A stretch of 18,359 nucleotides of DNA from MGR-bin208 sp043779285 (GTDB lineage: Bacteria > Bacteroidota > Bacteroidia > Chitinophagales > Chitinophagaceae), in assembly GCA_043779285.1 (NCBI GenBank), contig JAYWEL010000214.1:1-18359 (forward strand), given 5' to 3'. This document shows, piece after piece, positions 1 to 7,290 of the stretch (positions within the stretch are counted from its first letter, which is position 1; each line of letters opens with the position of its first letter). The position numbers were made by a program, and so were the translations under genes. The notes below the pieces were generated by a model. The model had not been told where the DNA came from, did no database searches, and was given only the letters and a program-made list of their open reading frames with translations.

Positions 1-2
1 GT

Positions 3-536
3 TTAAGCAACAACTATACTTTATCATTTATAACTGATGTACAGTTTGAGATAAAGAAAAAAGCAATCACCGTTACTCCGAATGCTGGTCAAAACAAAAC
101 ATATGGTAATGCCAACCCAATTTATGCATATGGTTTTTCACCGGCATTAACAGGAACTGATGCATTCACCGGAGCATTGAGCAGAGATGCAAGTGAGAAT
201 GTAGGATTTTATAATATCACTCAGGACAACTTGAGCTTAAGCAGCAACTATACATTATCATTTATAACTGGCGTACAGTTTGAGATAAAGAAAAAAACAA
301 TCACCGTTACTCCGAATGCTGGTCAGAGTAAACTATTTGGAGAATCAGATCCGGTATCATTCAGCTATAACTTTACTCCAACATTGGTAACAGGCGATAA
401 CTTTAGTGGTTTGCTGGCCAGAGATGCGGGAGAGAATATAGGCTTATATAATATCACCCAGGGGACATTAGGTTTGAGCAATAACTATACTTTATCATTT
501 ACAACCGGCGTAAAGTTTGAGATTAAATCTAATCCA
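3..536 (+). repeat. Tandem MBG-domain repeats inside the first gene
   Basis: One partial and two complete units are visible: the tail of a unit at 3-65, a complete unit at 66-299 (234 bp, 78 codons), and a complete unit at 300-536 (237 bp, 79 codons). Units begin with the residues ITVTPNAGQ. Identity is patchy: the unit junctions (for example 1-91 against 235-325) are nearly identical in DNA, while the unit middles are much more diverged. More units probably lie upstream of the window. Confidence 0.85.
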
Positions 537-1469
537 TGCATATTAACACACAGTGCGTTTAAGAGTTTTAATAACACACCTCTTACTCCTGTTAGTTTAT
601 GGGTTAATATGACAACCAAGGTAAGTGGACAGCTTTCGGTTCATGGCGACTTCCTCTTATTCAAAACGGGTAGCATTACCTTTAATAATATTATTTCCTC
701 CACTCAGGTGAACAATCTGCCAATGCCAAGCGGTAAGGTTGTTGCAGATAATTTAGTAACTAAACCTGTTACAAATTTTGACGCAACGAATAATATATGG
801 ATCACGAAAGTTCCGGTGGGTTATAGCAGTACTTCAGATATTTTTGTTACAGGGGTTATTGTTTATTCAAGTATCGGATTTGTAAAAGGAAATGGAAACA
901 GCAACACGGTTATGAAAGGAGCTTTCTATTCTAACAAAACTTTAAGTGATCAGTGGGCTTATGGTATAGCCCCGTATCGGCCATTTGACTACCCTTCAAT
1001 TGCTGCTTCCGGAGATGTAGTTTCTATTAATGGTGACTATCGGGCAGGCACACCTATTCCGCAAATTCCAAATTATATAGGTGGCGGAAATAGTTATTCA
1101 GGAAGTTCCAGTTCTTTCGATAATTATACGTCATGTTACCTGGCTAATTTAGCTGGTAGGGCAAATAATTCCCGAATCATGCAAGCTGAGCAGGTTGATA
1201 TTTCTGCTATAAAAGAATTGATGATTTTTCCAAATCCGGCAACAGAAACTATTACCGTATCATTTGTTGCATCACAAACCGGTAGTTCTAAAATAGTTTT
1301 ATATTCTTTGGATGGCAGAAAAGTAATAGACATGAATAACGGTGTGTACGAAGCAGGTAAAAGATATCAGAAACAATTGGATGTTCGAAACCTGGTTAGT
1401 GGGGTATACCTTCTTCAAATTTGGAATGGTATAAGTTTTATTAATAATAAAGTCGTCATTAGTCATTAA
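3..1469 (+). CDS. T9SS-secreted surface protein with MBG repeats (5' end outside window)
   Basis: The reading frame is open from the first bases of the window to a TAA at 1467-1469, so the true start lies upstream. About 488 C-terminal residues are visible. The N-terminal visible part has tandem units of 78-79 residues beginning ITVTPNAGQ and ending near YTLSF-TGV-FEIK; this pattern fits the MBG (mostly beta, glycine-rich) domains of bacterial adhesins. A non-repeated beta-rich region follows (bases 537-1190), containing ITFNNI, a threonine/asparagine-rich stretch and ADQWAYGIAPY-like sequence (SDQWAYGIAPYRPF). I recall similar regions in other Bacteroidota secreted proteins but cannot name a family. 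The last 80-85 residues (from about base 1215: LMIFPNPATETITV, then SLDGRKV, SGVYLLQI, KVVISH) match the type A T9SS C-terminal sorting domain. The product is therefore inferred to be exported by the T9SS, parts of which lie at 8956-15422. Ligand and total length are unknown. Confidence 0.85.
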   Translation, partial: LSNNYTLSFITDVQFEIKKKAITVTPNAGQNKTYGNANPIYAYGFSPALTGTDAFTGALSRDASENVGFYNITQDNLSLSSNYTLSFITGVQFEIKKKTITVTPNAGQSKLFGESDPVSFSYNFTPTLVTGDNFSGLLARDAGENIGLYNITQGTLGLSNNYTLSFTTGVKFEIKSNPCILTHSAFKSFNNTPLTPVSLWVNMTTKVSGQLSVHGDFLLFKTGSITFNNIISSTQVNNLPMPSGKVVADNLVTKPVTNFDATNNIWITKVPVGYSSTSDIFVTGVIVYSSIGFVKGNGNSNTVMKGAFYSNKTLSDQWAYGIAPYRPFDYPSIAASGDVVSINGDYRAGTPIPQIPNYIGGGNSYSGSSSSFDNYTSCYLANLAGRANNSRIMQAEQVDISAIKELMIFPNPATETITVSFVASQTGSSKIVLYSLDGRKVIDMNNGVYEAGKRYQKQLDVRNLVSGVYLLQIWNGISFINNKVVISH

Positions 1470-1508
1470 TTTTATGATGTAAGATGGTTTAGTGAAATAT
1501 ATATTATT

Positions 1509-3518
1509 ATGAAAAAGAAAACACTGGTTTTACTTTTATTCTCCATGGGGTTTTCTTTGATGTTATTTTCTCAAGCACCGGTGAAACCAGGCAATTGGAA
1601 GAATGAGGATACTGTTTTAATCAATAATTTATTAAAACAAAGTACAGAAAACCTAAGCGAGTCTCCTGAAAAAGCAATTTCTTTAGCACAGCAGGCCAAG
1701 GAATTATCAGCGAAAGTTGGCTTTTATGAGGGGCTGGCATATGCCAATAAAAATATCGGAATGGGATATTATTCCCAGGGAAAGCTTGTTGAAACATTAG
1801 ATTATTGGAACCAATCGTTGGAAGTTTTTGAAAGCTTAAATGACCAAATCGGGGTTGCTAATTTATTAAATAATATCAGTGCAGTTTATACCGACCAGGG
1901 TGCTATTGAAAAGGGTTTGGGATATGCACTTAAATCCCTGGAGATTTCAGAAAGAACAGGCGACAAGCTTCGCATACTTTCTGCTTTGAATAGTGTAGGT
2001 TCTATTTATTATAATAAAAGTGAAGGAGCCATTGATGATAATAAAAAAGAAAATAGCGAAAAAGCACTTCAATATCTTTTAAGGGCTCTCCCTTTATGTG
2101 AAGAATTAGGGAATAATGAGGCATTAGGAATCATCAGTGAAAATATCGGAGAGATTTTTTTCGAAAAAGGGAATGATAAAGAGGCGATAACCTATTTTAA
2201 TAAGTCTTTGAAGGCGTTGGGTAATACGGTAAACAGTTCATTTGCTCTGAATGGTATTGGAAAACTTTATTTGAGGGAAGGGGATGTCAGGCAAGCATTA
2301 ATTTATCACAACAGGGCATTGGAGATTGCTGAAAAATTCAGCAATAAGCTTCATATGGTCCGGTCGCTGCAAGGTATTGGTAATGTATATATCACTCAAA
2401 AAGATTATTCTTCCGCACTGAATTATTTTTCTAAGGCCAGTCTTATTGCAGAAGAAATAAAAGCTGTACCAAGTCAGAAAGAACTTTACCAGGATATGGC
2501 CATAGCTTATTCAAAAAATGGCGATTATAAAAAAGCATTTAAATACCAATCTCTTTTTTCAAATATTAAAGATACGCTGTACAATATTGAAACAGATAGG
2601 AAGTTAGGAAGTATTCAGTTCGATTTCGATATGCAAAAAAAGCAAGGAGAAATAAATCTTTTGACAAAAGATAAGGACCTGGCCGATCTGAAATTAAAAA
2701 GACAAAAATTTGCAAAAAATACTTTCATGGTTGGGCTGGTCCTGGTATTTATGATTGCATTACTAATTTACCGTAACTACCGGATAAAAGTAAAAACACA
2801 TCGAATTCTTGATCAGCAGAAAAATGAAATTGAAGGATTGTTACTTAATATCCTACCGGTTGCTGTTGCAAAAGAGTTACAAACAAATGGTCATGCCATA
2901 TCCAGAAATTATGAATCCGTTTCTGTTTTGTTTACCGACTTTAAAGGGTTTACGGCAATAGCCGATAAGATGACTCCACAGGATCTTGTGGAAGAACTGA
3001 ATATCTGTTTTATGGCTTTTGATGAAATTATTGAAAAATATCAATTGGAAAAGATTAAGACAATAGGTGATTCATATATGTGTGCAGGTGGAATTCCTAC
3101 CACGAATACACATCATGTAGATGATATGATAAATGCCAGTATAGAGATAAGAGATTTCACTAAAAATTATAATCAAAAAAGAAAAGAAGCCGGTTTCGAA
3201 CCTTGGGAATTACGCATAGGCATTCATGTGGGTCCGGTTGTAGCCGGTGTAGTGGGAAAGAAAAAATATGCGTACGATATTTGGGGTAGTACGGTGAATA
3301 TTGCCAGCAGAATGGAAAGTAATGGAATGCCGGGTCAAATAAATATCTCTTCATCCGTATACCAGTTGATAAAAGATAAATATACCTGTATTCACCGGGG
3401 GAAAATACATGCCAAGAATATCGGGGAGATTGATATGTATTTTATCGAAACTGAAAACGGTATGAATGGCAAAGAAAACCTGGTGGACCAATTTGAAATG
3501 GATGACAAATTAAGTTAG
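1509..3518 (+). CDS. TPR receptor-type class III adenylate cyclase
   Basis: A 669-residue protein predicted to make cAMP from ATP. Order of parts: signal peptide (1-21, hydrophobic core, FSQA cleavage region); about seven tetratricopeptide-like repeats (roughly 74-355); a charged coiled-coil stretch (about 370-400); one transmembrane helix (about 404-423); a second helix with LLLNILP, the linker typical before class III cyclase domains; and the catalytic domain (about 470-650). Catalytic residues are complete: metal-binding D477 (LFTDFKGF) and D521 (IGDSYM); adenine-selecting K517 (EKIKTIGD) and D590 (YDIWG); transition-state N597 and R601 (VNIASRM). The K/D pair indicates adenylate rather than guanylate cyclase. 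The topology implies periplasmic TPRs and a cytoplasmic cyclase. The same scaffold (signal peptide, TPRs, one TM helix, coil) is common in Bacteroidota sensor kinases. It starts 39 bp after the T9SS-tail gene and could be cotranscribed. The signal sensed is unknown. Confidence 0.9.
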   Translation: MKKKTLVLLLFSMGFSLMLFSQAPVKPGNWKNEDTVLINNLLKQSTENLSESPEKAISLAQQAKELSAKVGFYEGLAYANKNIGMGYYSQGKLVETLDYWNQSLEVFESLNDQIGVANLLNNISAVYTDQGAIEKGLGYALKSLEISERTGDKLRILSALNSVGSIYYNKSEGAIDDNKKENSEKALQYLLRALPLCEELGNNEALGIISENIGEIFFEKGNDKEAITYFNKSLKALGNTVNSSFALNGIGKLYLREGDVRQALIYHNRALEIAEKFSNKLHMVRSLQGIGNVYITQKDYSSALNYFSKASLIAEEIKAVPSQKELYQDMAIAYSKNGDYKKAFKYQSLFSNIKDTLYNIETDRKLGSIQFDFDMQKKQGEINLLTKDKDLADLKLKRQKFAKNTFMVGLVLVFMIALLIYRNYRIKVKTHRILDQQKNEIEGLLLNILPVAVAKELQTNGHAISRNYESVSVLFTDFKGFTAIADKMTPQDLVEELNICFMAFDEIIEKYQLEKIKTIGDSYMCAGGIPTTNTHHVDDMINASIEIRDFTKNYNQKRKEAGFEPWELRIGIHVGPVVAGVVGKKKYAYDIWGSTVNIASRMESNGMPGQINISSSVYQLIKDKYTCIHRGKIHAKNIGEIDMYFIETENGMNGKENLVDQFEMDDKLS

Positions 3519-3550
3519 CATAACGGTTCTGAATTTTTATTTTGGGTCTT

Positions 3551-3585
3551 AAATATTTGCCCGGCAGTTTTCAAATATTTTTCCT
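3551..3585 (+). terminator. Possible weak terminator after the cyclase gene
   Basis: AAATATTTG at 3551-3559 is perfectly complementary to CAAATATTT at 3572-3580, with a 12-base GC-containing loop, followed by TTCCTTT. The arms are AT-rich, so the hairpin would be weak. It could instead be a protein-binding site. Confidence 0.35.
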
Positions 3586-3926
3586 TTACAATTGATCAGC
3601 ATCTTTATCAGCAGTCAATTACTCATAGATTCCAATATACCCTACATAAATTCATCAGGAAAACGAAAATTTCCCAATAAAATTTAGGTTTATTTCATTT
3701 ATACCAACATATAGTTTGGCTAACAATTAATGTTTTCACAGTAAATTATTTTTTCTGTTGCTTCCAACAGCATATTATCTAAATAGAATCTTACTCATCG
3801 AAGATTGAGTAGGAAAAGATAAGAATCAGTAATTTAGCAATTGATAAGAAAAAATTAATTTATAATTTATTAAAATTGTTCATAATGAAATTCCAATATT
3901 TATTCTTATAAAATTGGATGATCAAT

Positions 3927-3932
3927 AGGAGA
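3927..3932 (+). promoter_or_regulatory. Ribosome binding site deciding the kduI start
   Basis: AGGAGA, nine bases before the ATG at 3942. It lies downstream of the alternative ATG at 3918, which favours 3942. It is an unusually clear Shine-Dalgarno for this window, where most genes have only A-rich leaders. Confidence 0.65.
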
Positions 3933-3941
3933 AATAAAATT

Positions 3942-4772
3942 ATGCAAATCAGATTTCAGAACAGCCCGAAGGAAATGAGTGAGATGAATACGCAGCAACA
4001 ACGTGAAAATTTCCTTATTCAAAATTTAATGCTGTCGGGAAAAATTAGTTTAACGTATACGCATTACGACCGAATGATTGTTGGCGGAGTTGTACCTGTA
4101 GAAACAGCCATTGGTTTGCCTAATGAAGACGAACTGAAAGCAAAATTCTTTCTGGAAAGAAGAGAAATTGGAATAATCAATGTTGGCGGAAAAGGAACCA
4201 TTACTGCTGATGGGGTGGATTATGAAATGGAGAAACTCGAAGCAGTGTATTTAGGAAAAGGAACACAAGAAGTGAGTTTCAGCAGTAGTGATGCAAATTT
4301 ACCTGCCATGTTTTATATATTATCGGTGCCGGCACATCAAACTTATCCGAATAGAAAAATGACCAAAGCCGAAGCCCAGCTAATCAATATGGGTGAAACA
4401 GTAACCTCAAATAAAAGAACCATCTTTAAATATATTCATAACGATGGTATTCAAAGTTGTCAATTGGTTATGGGTTTAACGGTATTAGAGGAAGGTAGTG
4501 TTTGGAATTCGGTTCCACCACACACCCATACCCGCAGAATGGAAGCTTATTTTTATTTTGATCTGCATGAAACACAACGTGTGATGCATTTCATGGGCCA
4601 ACCACAGGAGACAAGGCATTTAGTAATAGCCAATAACGAAGCGGTTATTTCTCCACCTTGGAGTATGCATTTTGGAGTTGGTACTGCCAATTATGGTTTT
4701 ATTTGGGGCATGGCAGGGGAGAATAAGGAGTTTACAGATATGGATCCTCAACCCATTGCATCATTAAAATAA
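3942..4772 (+). CDS. kduI: 5-dehydro-4-deoxy-D-glucuronate isomerase (KduI)
   Basis: Converts 5-keto-4-deoxyuronate (from unsaturated uronates released by pectin- or glycosaminoglycan-type lyases) to 2,5-diketo-3-deoxygluconate in the cytoplasm. The protein is 276 residues, close to the 278 of E. coli KduI, with family motifs throughout: HYDRMIVGG, FLERREIGIINVGG, YLGKGTQEV, MGQPQETRHLV, WSMHFGVG, IWGMAGEN. The cupin zinc ligands are present as H194, H196, E201 (HTHTRRMEAYFYF) and H243 (PPWSMHFG). An in-frame ATG lies 8 codons upstream at 3918. I chose 3942 because AGGAGA at 3927-3932 is correctly spaced before it and the resulting length fits the family. It heads the KDG module; the next gene starts 168 bp later, so that gene may have its own promoter. 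Confidence 0.95.
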   Translation: MQIRFQNSPKEMSEMNTQQQRENFLIQNLMLSGKISLTYTHYDRMIVGGVVPVETAIGLPNEDELKAKFFLERREIGIINVGGKGTITADGVDYEMEKLEAVYLGKGTQEVSFSSSDANLPAMFYILSVPAHQTYPNRKMTKAEAQLINMGETVTSNKRTIFKYIHNDGIQSCQLVMGLTVLEEGSVWNSVPPHTHTRRMEAYFYFDLHETQRVMHFMGQPQETRHLVIANNEAVISPPWSMHFGVGTANYGFIWGMAGENKEFTDMDPQPIASLK

Positions 4773-4940
4773 AGAAAAAAGAATATTATTTATTTGACAT
4801 AAGGTTTATGAAATTTCCGATATCGATTGCATAAATAATGTTTTGCAAAAAAATCATTTTAACAACAAAGAATACAACCTTTAAGGTCTAGTATTGATTG
4901 AATAAAAAAAGCTACTTGAATTCAGCAAAAAAGAAAACAA

Positions 4941-5966
4941 ATGAATAAAAAAGTTGTAACCCTTGGAGAAATTATGTTGCGTTTAACGACACCTGATTTT
5001 AAACGTTTTGTTCAATCAGATTCATTTGAAGTAACATACGGTGGTGGTGAAGCCAACGTGTCTGCTGCTTTATGCAATTACGGATTAAACGGAACATTTG
5101 TAAGTAAAGTCCCTAACAATCCAATCGGACAATCTGCTATTAATCATTTGCGACGTTATGGTGTTGATACACAATTTATGGCAAGAGGAGGCGACAGGCT
5201 GGGAATTTATTTCCTGGAAACCGGCGCATCCATGAGAGCTTCACAGGTTATTTATGACCGTACCGGTGCTTCTATTGCAAATGTGGATGCAAGCGAATTC
5301 GATTTTGATAAAATATTTGAAGGGGCAAGTTGGTTTCATACAACTGGTATAACACCTGCATTAAGTGATAAAGCAGCGGCTTTAACAGAAGCTGCACTAA
5401 AAGCCTCTAGGGCAAAGGGTATTACAACCAGTATCGATTTAAATTTTCGCAAAAAATTATGGACTAAGGAAAAAGCCAGAGAAGTAATGACCCGGTTATG
5501 TGAACATGTGGATGTTTGTATTGGTAATGAAGAAGATGCCGATTTGTGTTTAGGTTTTAAAGCAGCTAACACCGATGTCACTAAAGGCGAGTTAAATCTG
5601 GATGGGTTTAAAGATGTATTCAGACAAATGAAAGAAAAATTTGGTTTCAAATTTATAGCATCCTCATTAAGAGAAAGCCATAGTGCCAGTGATAATGGCT
5701 GGAGTGCATTGGTTTACGATGGCAATGAATTTTATCATACCAAAGAATACGAAGTAAGAATTGTAGACCGTGTAGGGAGTGGCGATAGTTTTGCCAGCGG
5801 ATTAATTTATGGATTGGTAACTGGTATGCCGATGGCTGATGCAGCTGAGTTTGGGGTGGCTGCCTCTGCTTTAAAACATACCATTCATGGCGATTTCAAT
5901 CATGCAACACTTGCCGAAGTAAACGACCTGGTCAAAGGAGATGGTAGTGGTAGGGTACAACGATAA
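4941..5966 (+). CDS. kdgK: 2-dehydro-3-deoxygluconokinase (PfkB family)
   Basis: Phosphorylates 2-keto-3-deoxygluconate (KDG) to KDPG with ATP. At 341 residues it has the usual ribokinase/PfkB length. Motifs in order: N-terminal VVTLGEIMLRL; the substrate-side glycine motif YGGGEANVSAALCNYG (about residues 33-48); GNEEDAD (about 195-201); ASSLRESHSASDNGWSA, characteristic of the KDG kinase subgroup; and the C-terminal PfkB signature VDRVGSGDSFASGLIYG with catalytic base D282. The assignment to KDG rather than another sugar rests on this subgroup pattern plus the neighbours KduI and KDPG aldolase. The leader is A-rich without a clear Shine-Dalgarno. The 168 bp between kduI and this gene hold no gene and no promoter I could match exactly. 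Confidence 0.9.
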   Translation: MNKKVVTLGEIMLRLTTPDFKRFVQSDSFEVTYGGGEANVSAALCNYGLNGTFVSKVPNNPIGQSAINHLRRYGVDTQFMARGGDRLGIYFLETGASMRASQVIYDRTGASIANVDASEFDFDKIFEGASWFHTTGITPALSDKAAALTEAALKASRAKGITTSIDLNFRKKLWTKEKAREVMTRLCEHVDVCIGNEEDADLCLGFKAANTDVTKGELNLDGFKDVFRQMKEKFGFKFIASSLRESHSASDNGWSALVYDGNEFYHTKEYEVRIVDRVGSGDSFASGLIYGLVTGMPMADAAEFGVAASALKHTIHGDFNHATLAEVNDLVKGDGSGRVQR

Positions 5967-6036
5967 TGAGTTGAAAGATTTAAAGTTTATTTGTTTTAAG
6001 TTCAGGAAGAAGAACTTTAATAATAATGACAGAATT

Positions 6037-6064
6037 TAAACCCTAAACCCTAAACTCTAAACTG
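6037..6064 (+). repeat. Telomere-like TAAACCC heptamer run
   Basis: Four consecutive 7-base units: TAAACCC at 6037-6043, TAAACCC at 6044-6050, TAAACTC at 6051-6057, TAAACTG at 6058-6064. The run ends 10 bases before the ATG at 6075. It resembles the plant-type telomere repeat but lies between two bacterial genes of one pathway. Function unknown; it would form the leader of the next gene if transcribed. Confidence 0.8.
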
Positions 6065-6074
6065 TTATTATAAC

Positions 6075-6524
6075 ATGATAATAGATACCATTGCAAATGC
6101 ACACAAATATTTTTCGGTACATCCATTGTTTGAAAAAGCATTTGAGTTTATCGCAAATAATGATTTGCAGAATGCAGAAGATGGCAAGTTGGGAATAGCA
6201 GAAGGTTTAATAGCTATTTTCAGTAATGCGGAAGGAAAAACCAAAGAAACAAGTTTGGCAAAGTTTGAATGTCACGATAAAAATATAGATATACAACTTT
6301 GTATTAATGGCACAGAATCCATTGGATGGAAACCGAGAGAAAAATGTATAATAACTAATGGGGATTATAATGCAGAAAAAGATGTGCGTTTTTTTAACGA
6401 TGAACCAGACATGTTTTTTCAGTTAACGGATGGCCAGTTTGCTATTTTCTACCCGGAAGATGTACATGCACCTATGATTGGCGAAGGAGCAATTAAAAAA
6501 TTAGTCATTAAAGTTAAAATATGA
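6075..6524 (+). CDS. YhcH/YjgK/YiaL family protein
   Basis: A 149-residue single-domain protein of the YhcH/YjgK/YiaL family (DUF386, cupin-like beta fold), the usual length of about 150. Diagnostic features are the CHDKNIDIQLCINGTESIGW block with H67, and the C-terminal FYPEDVHAPMIGEG with H131 followed by a KKLVIKVKI end; the histidines and nearby acidic residues are the likely metal site. In other bacteria members sit in sialic acid, gulonate or plant-polysaccharide operons and are thought to act on sugars as isomerases/epimerases or anomerases, but no reaction is firmly assigned. Here it lies between kdgK and eda, which suggests a role on a uronate or keto-deoxy sugar in this pathway. It starts 108 bp after kdgK and ends 34 bp before eda. 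Confidence 0.88.
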   Translation: MIIDTIANAHKYFSVHPLFEKAFEFIANNDLQNAEDGKLGIAEGLIAIFSNAEGKTKETSLAKFECHDKNIDIQLCINGTESIGWKPREKCIITNGDYNAEKDVRFFNDEPDMFFQLTDGQFAIFYPEDVHAPMIGEGAIKKLVIKVKI

Positions 6525-6558
6525 TCCTCATCTTTTAAGGTGAGCAAATAAGCCAACT

Positions 6559-7224
6559 ATGAGTAAAGCACAACAAGTATCAGATTGTATTGTACAGCAG
6601 GGAATTCTTCCACTATATTTCAACCCCGATGAAACCGTGAGTGTTGATATATTGAAAGCTGTAAATAAGGCAGGAATAAAAGCTGTAGAATATACAAACC
6701 GTGGTGAAGCAGCTTTGAGCAATTTCAAAAAAATGGTCGAAGTAAGGAACCGTGAGATGCCAGATATGCTATTGGGTGTGGGTACCATAAAAAATTTGCA
6801 GGATGCCGAAAACTACATGGCTGCAGGTGCAGACTTTTTAGTGAGCCCCGGTTTTGTGAAAGAAGTAGCCGATTATGCAATAGGTAAAGGAATATTTTAT
6901 GCTCCCGGTTGTATGACGCCAAGTGAAATTATTGCAGCAGAAAACAGTGGGTTAAAATTTATCAAACTATTCCCCGGTAATATGCTTGGGCCTGAATTTT
7001 TGAGTGGCATCAAAGATATTTTCCCCAAACTTTTATTTATGCCAACAGGTGGAGTAGATACTACCAGAGAAAATATAGAGGGCTGGTATAAAGCAGGTGT
7101 GTGTGCAGTAGGAATGGGCAGTAAATTGATCAGTAAAAAATTAATGCAGGATAAAGATTATATAACGATTGAAAAAGATACAAAAGCAGTTCTGGAATTA
7201 ATTCAATCAATAAAAAATAAATAG
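6559..7224 (+). CDS. eda: KDPG aldolase (2-dehydro-3-deoxy-phosphogluconate aldolase)
   Basis: Cleaves KDPG to pyruvate and glyceraldehyde-3-phosphate, the last step of KDG catabolism. At 221 residues it has the usual length of the class I KDPG/KHG aldolase family. Visible landmarks: QQGILPLY at the N-terminus; E44 in AVEYTNRGEAA (the acid/base glutamate position); the GVGTIKN loop; SPGFV; the Schiff-base lysine K136 in KFIKLFPGN; the phosphate-binding MPTGGVDTTREN loop; and AVGMGSKLI at the C-terminus. It follows the YhcH-family gene by 34 bp on the same strand, so the two are likely cotranscribed. A strong terminator follows 20 bases after the stop and closes the module. Confidence 0.93.
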   Translation: MSKAQQVSDCIVQQGILPLYFNPDETVSVDILKAVNKAGIKAVEYTNRGEAALSNFKKMVEVRNREMPDMLLGVGTIKNLQDAENYMAAGADFLVSPGFVKEVADYAIGKGIFYAPGCMTPSEIIAAENSGLKFIKLFPGNMLGPEFLSGIKDIFPKLLFMPTGGVDTTRENIEGWYKAGVCAVGMGSKLISKKLMQDKDYITIEKDTKAVLELIQSIKNK

Positions 7225-7244
7225 TTTTTGCAAAAAGTTGCATG

Positions 7245-7290
7245 AATGACTAGTAAAGAAATTGTTTTCTTTACTAGTCATTTTTATTTT
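7245..7290. terminator. Strong bidirectional terminator between eda and the DUF6132-like gene
   Basis: A perfect 17-bp inverted repeat (7245-7261 with 7266-7282) with a 4-base TTGT loop, followed on the plus strand by TTTATTTT. It sits between convergent genes: it follows eda on the plus strand, while its right arm contains the last codons and stop of the minus-strand gene ending at 7274. The T-run is on the plus side, so termination of eda is the better supported role. A shorter AAAAAG stretch at 7232-7237 could serve the other strand. Confidence 0.85.

Larger units (their letters stand above)
3519..3941. other. Gene-free stretch between cyclase and kduI
   Basis: About 420 bases, strongly AT-rich, with no supported gene on either strand. 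It holds an AT-rich inverted repeat 33 bp after the cyclase stop (3551-3559 with 3572-3580), a small inverted repeat TACTCA/TGAGTA (3792-3797 with 3806-3811), and the presumed kduI promoter. I found no exact Bacteroidota promoter match (TTTG, then TAnnTTTG) here. Confidence 0.6.

Noticed and set aside
1..536. CRISPR-like or noncoding tandem array
   Set aside because: The period of 234-237 bp is a multiple of three, the frame is open throughout, and the units encode MBG domains.
3918..3941. Upstream in-frame ATG for kduI adding MINRRNKI
   Set aside because: The AGGAGA ribosome binding site lies between this ATG and the one at 3942, and 3942 gives the normal family length.
6037..6064. Eukaryotic telomere contamination or assembly chimera
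   Set aside because: Only four heptamers, two imperfect, and both flanks are coherent bacterial genes of one pathway.
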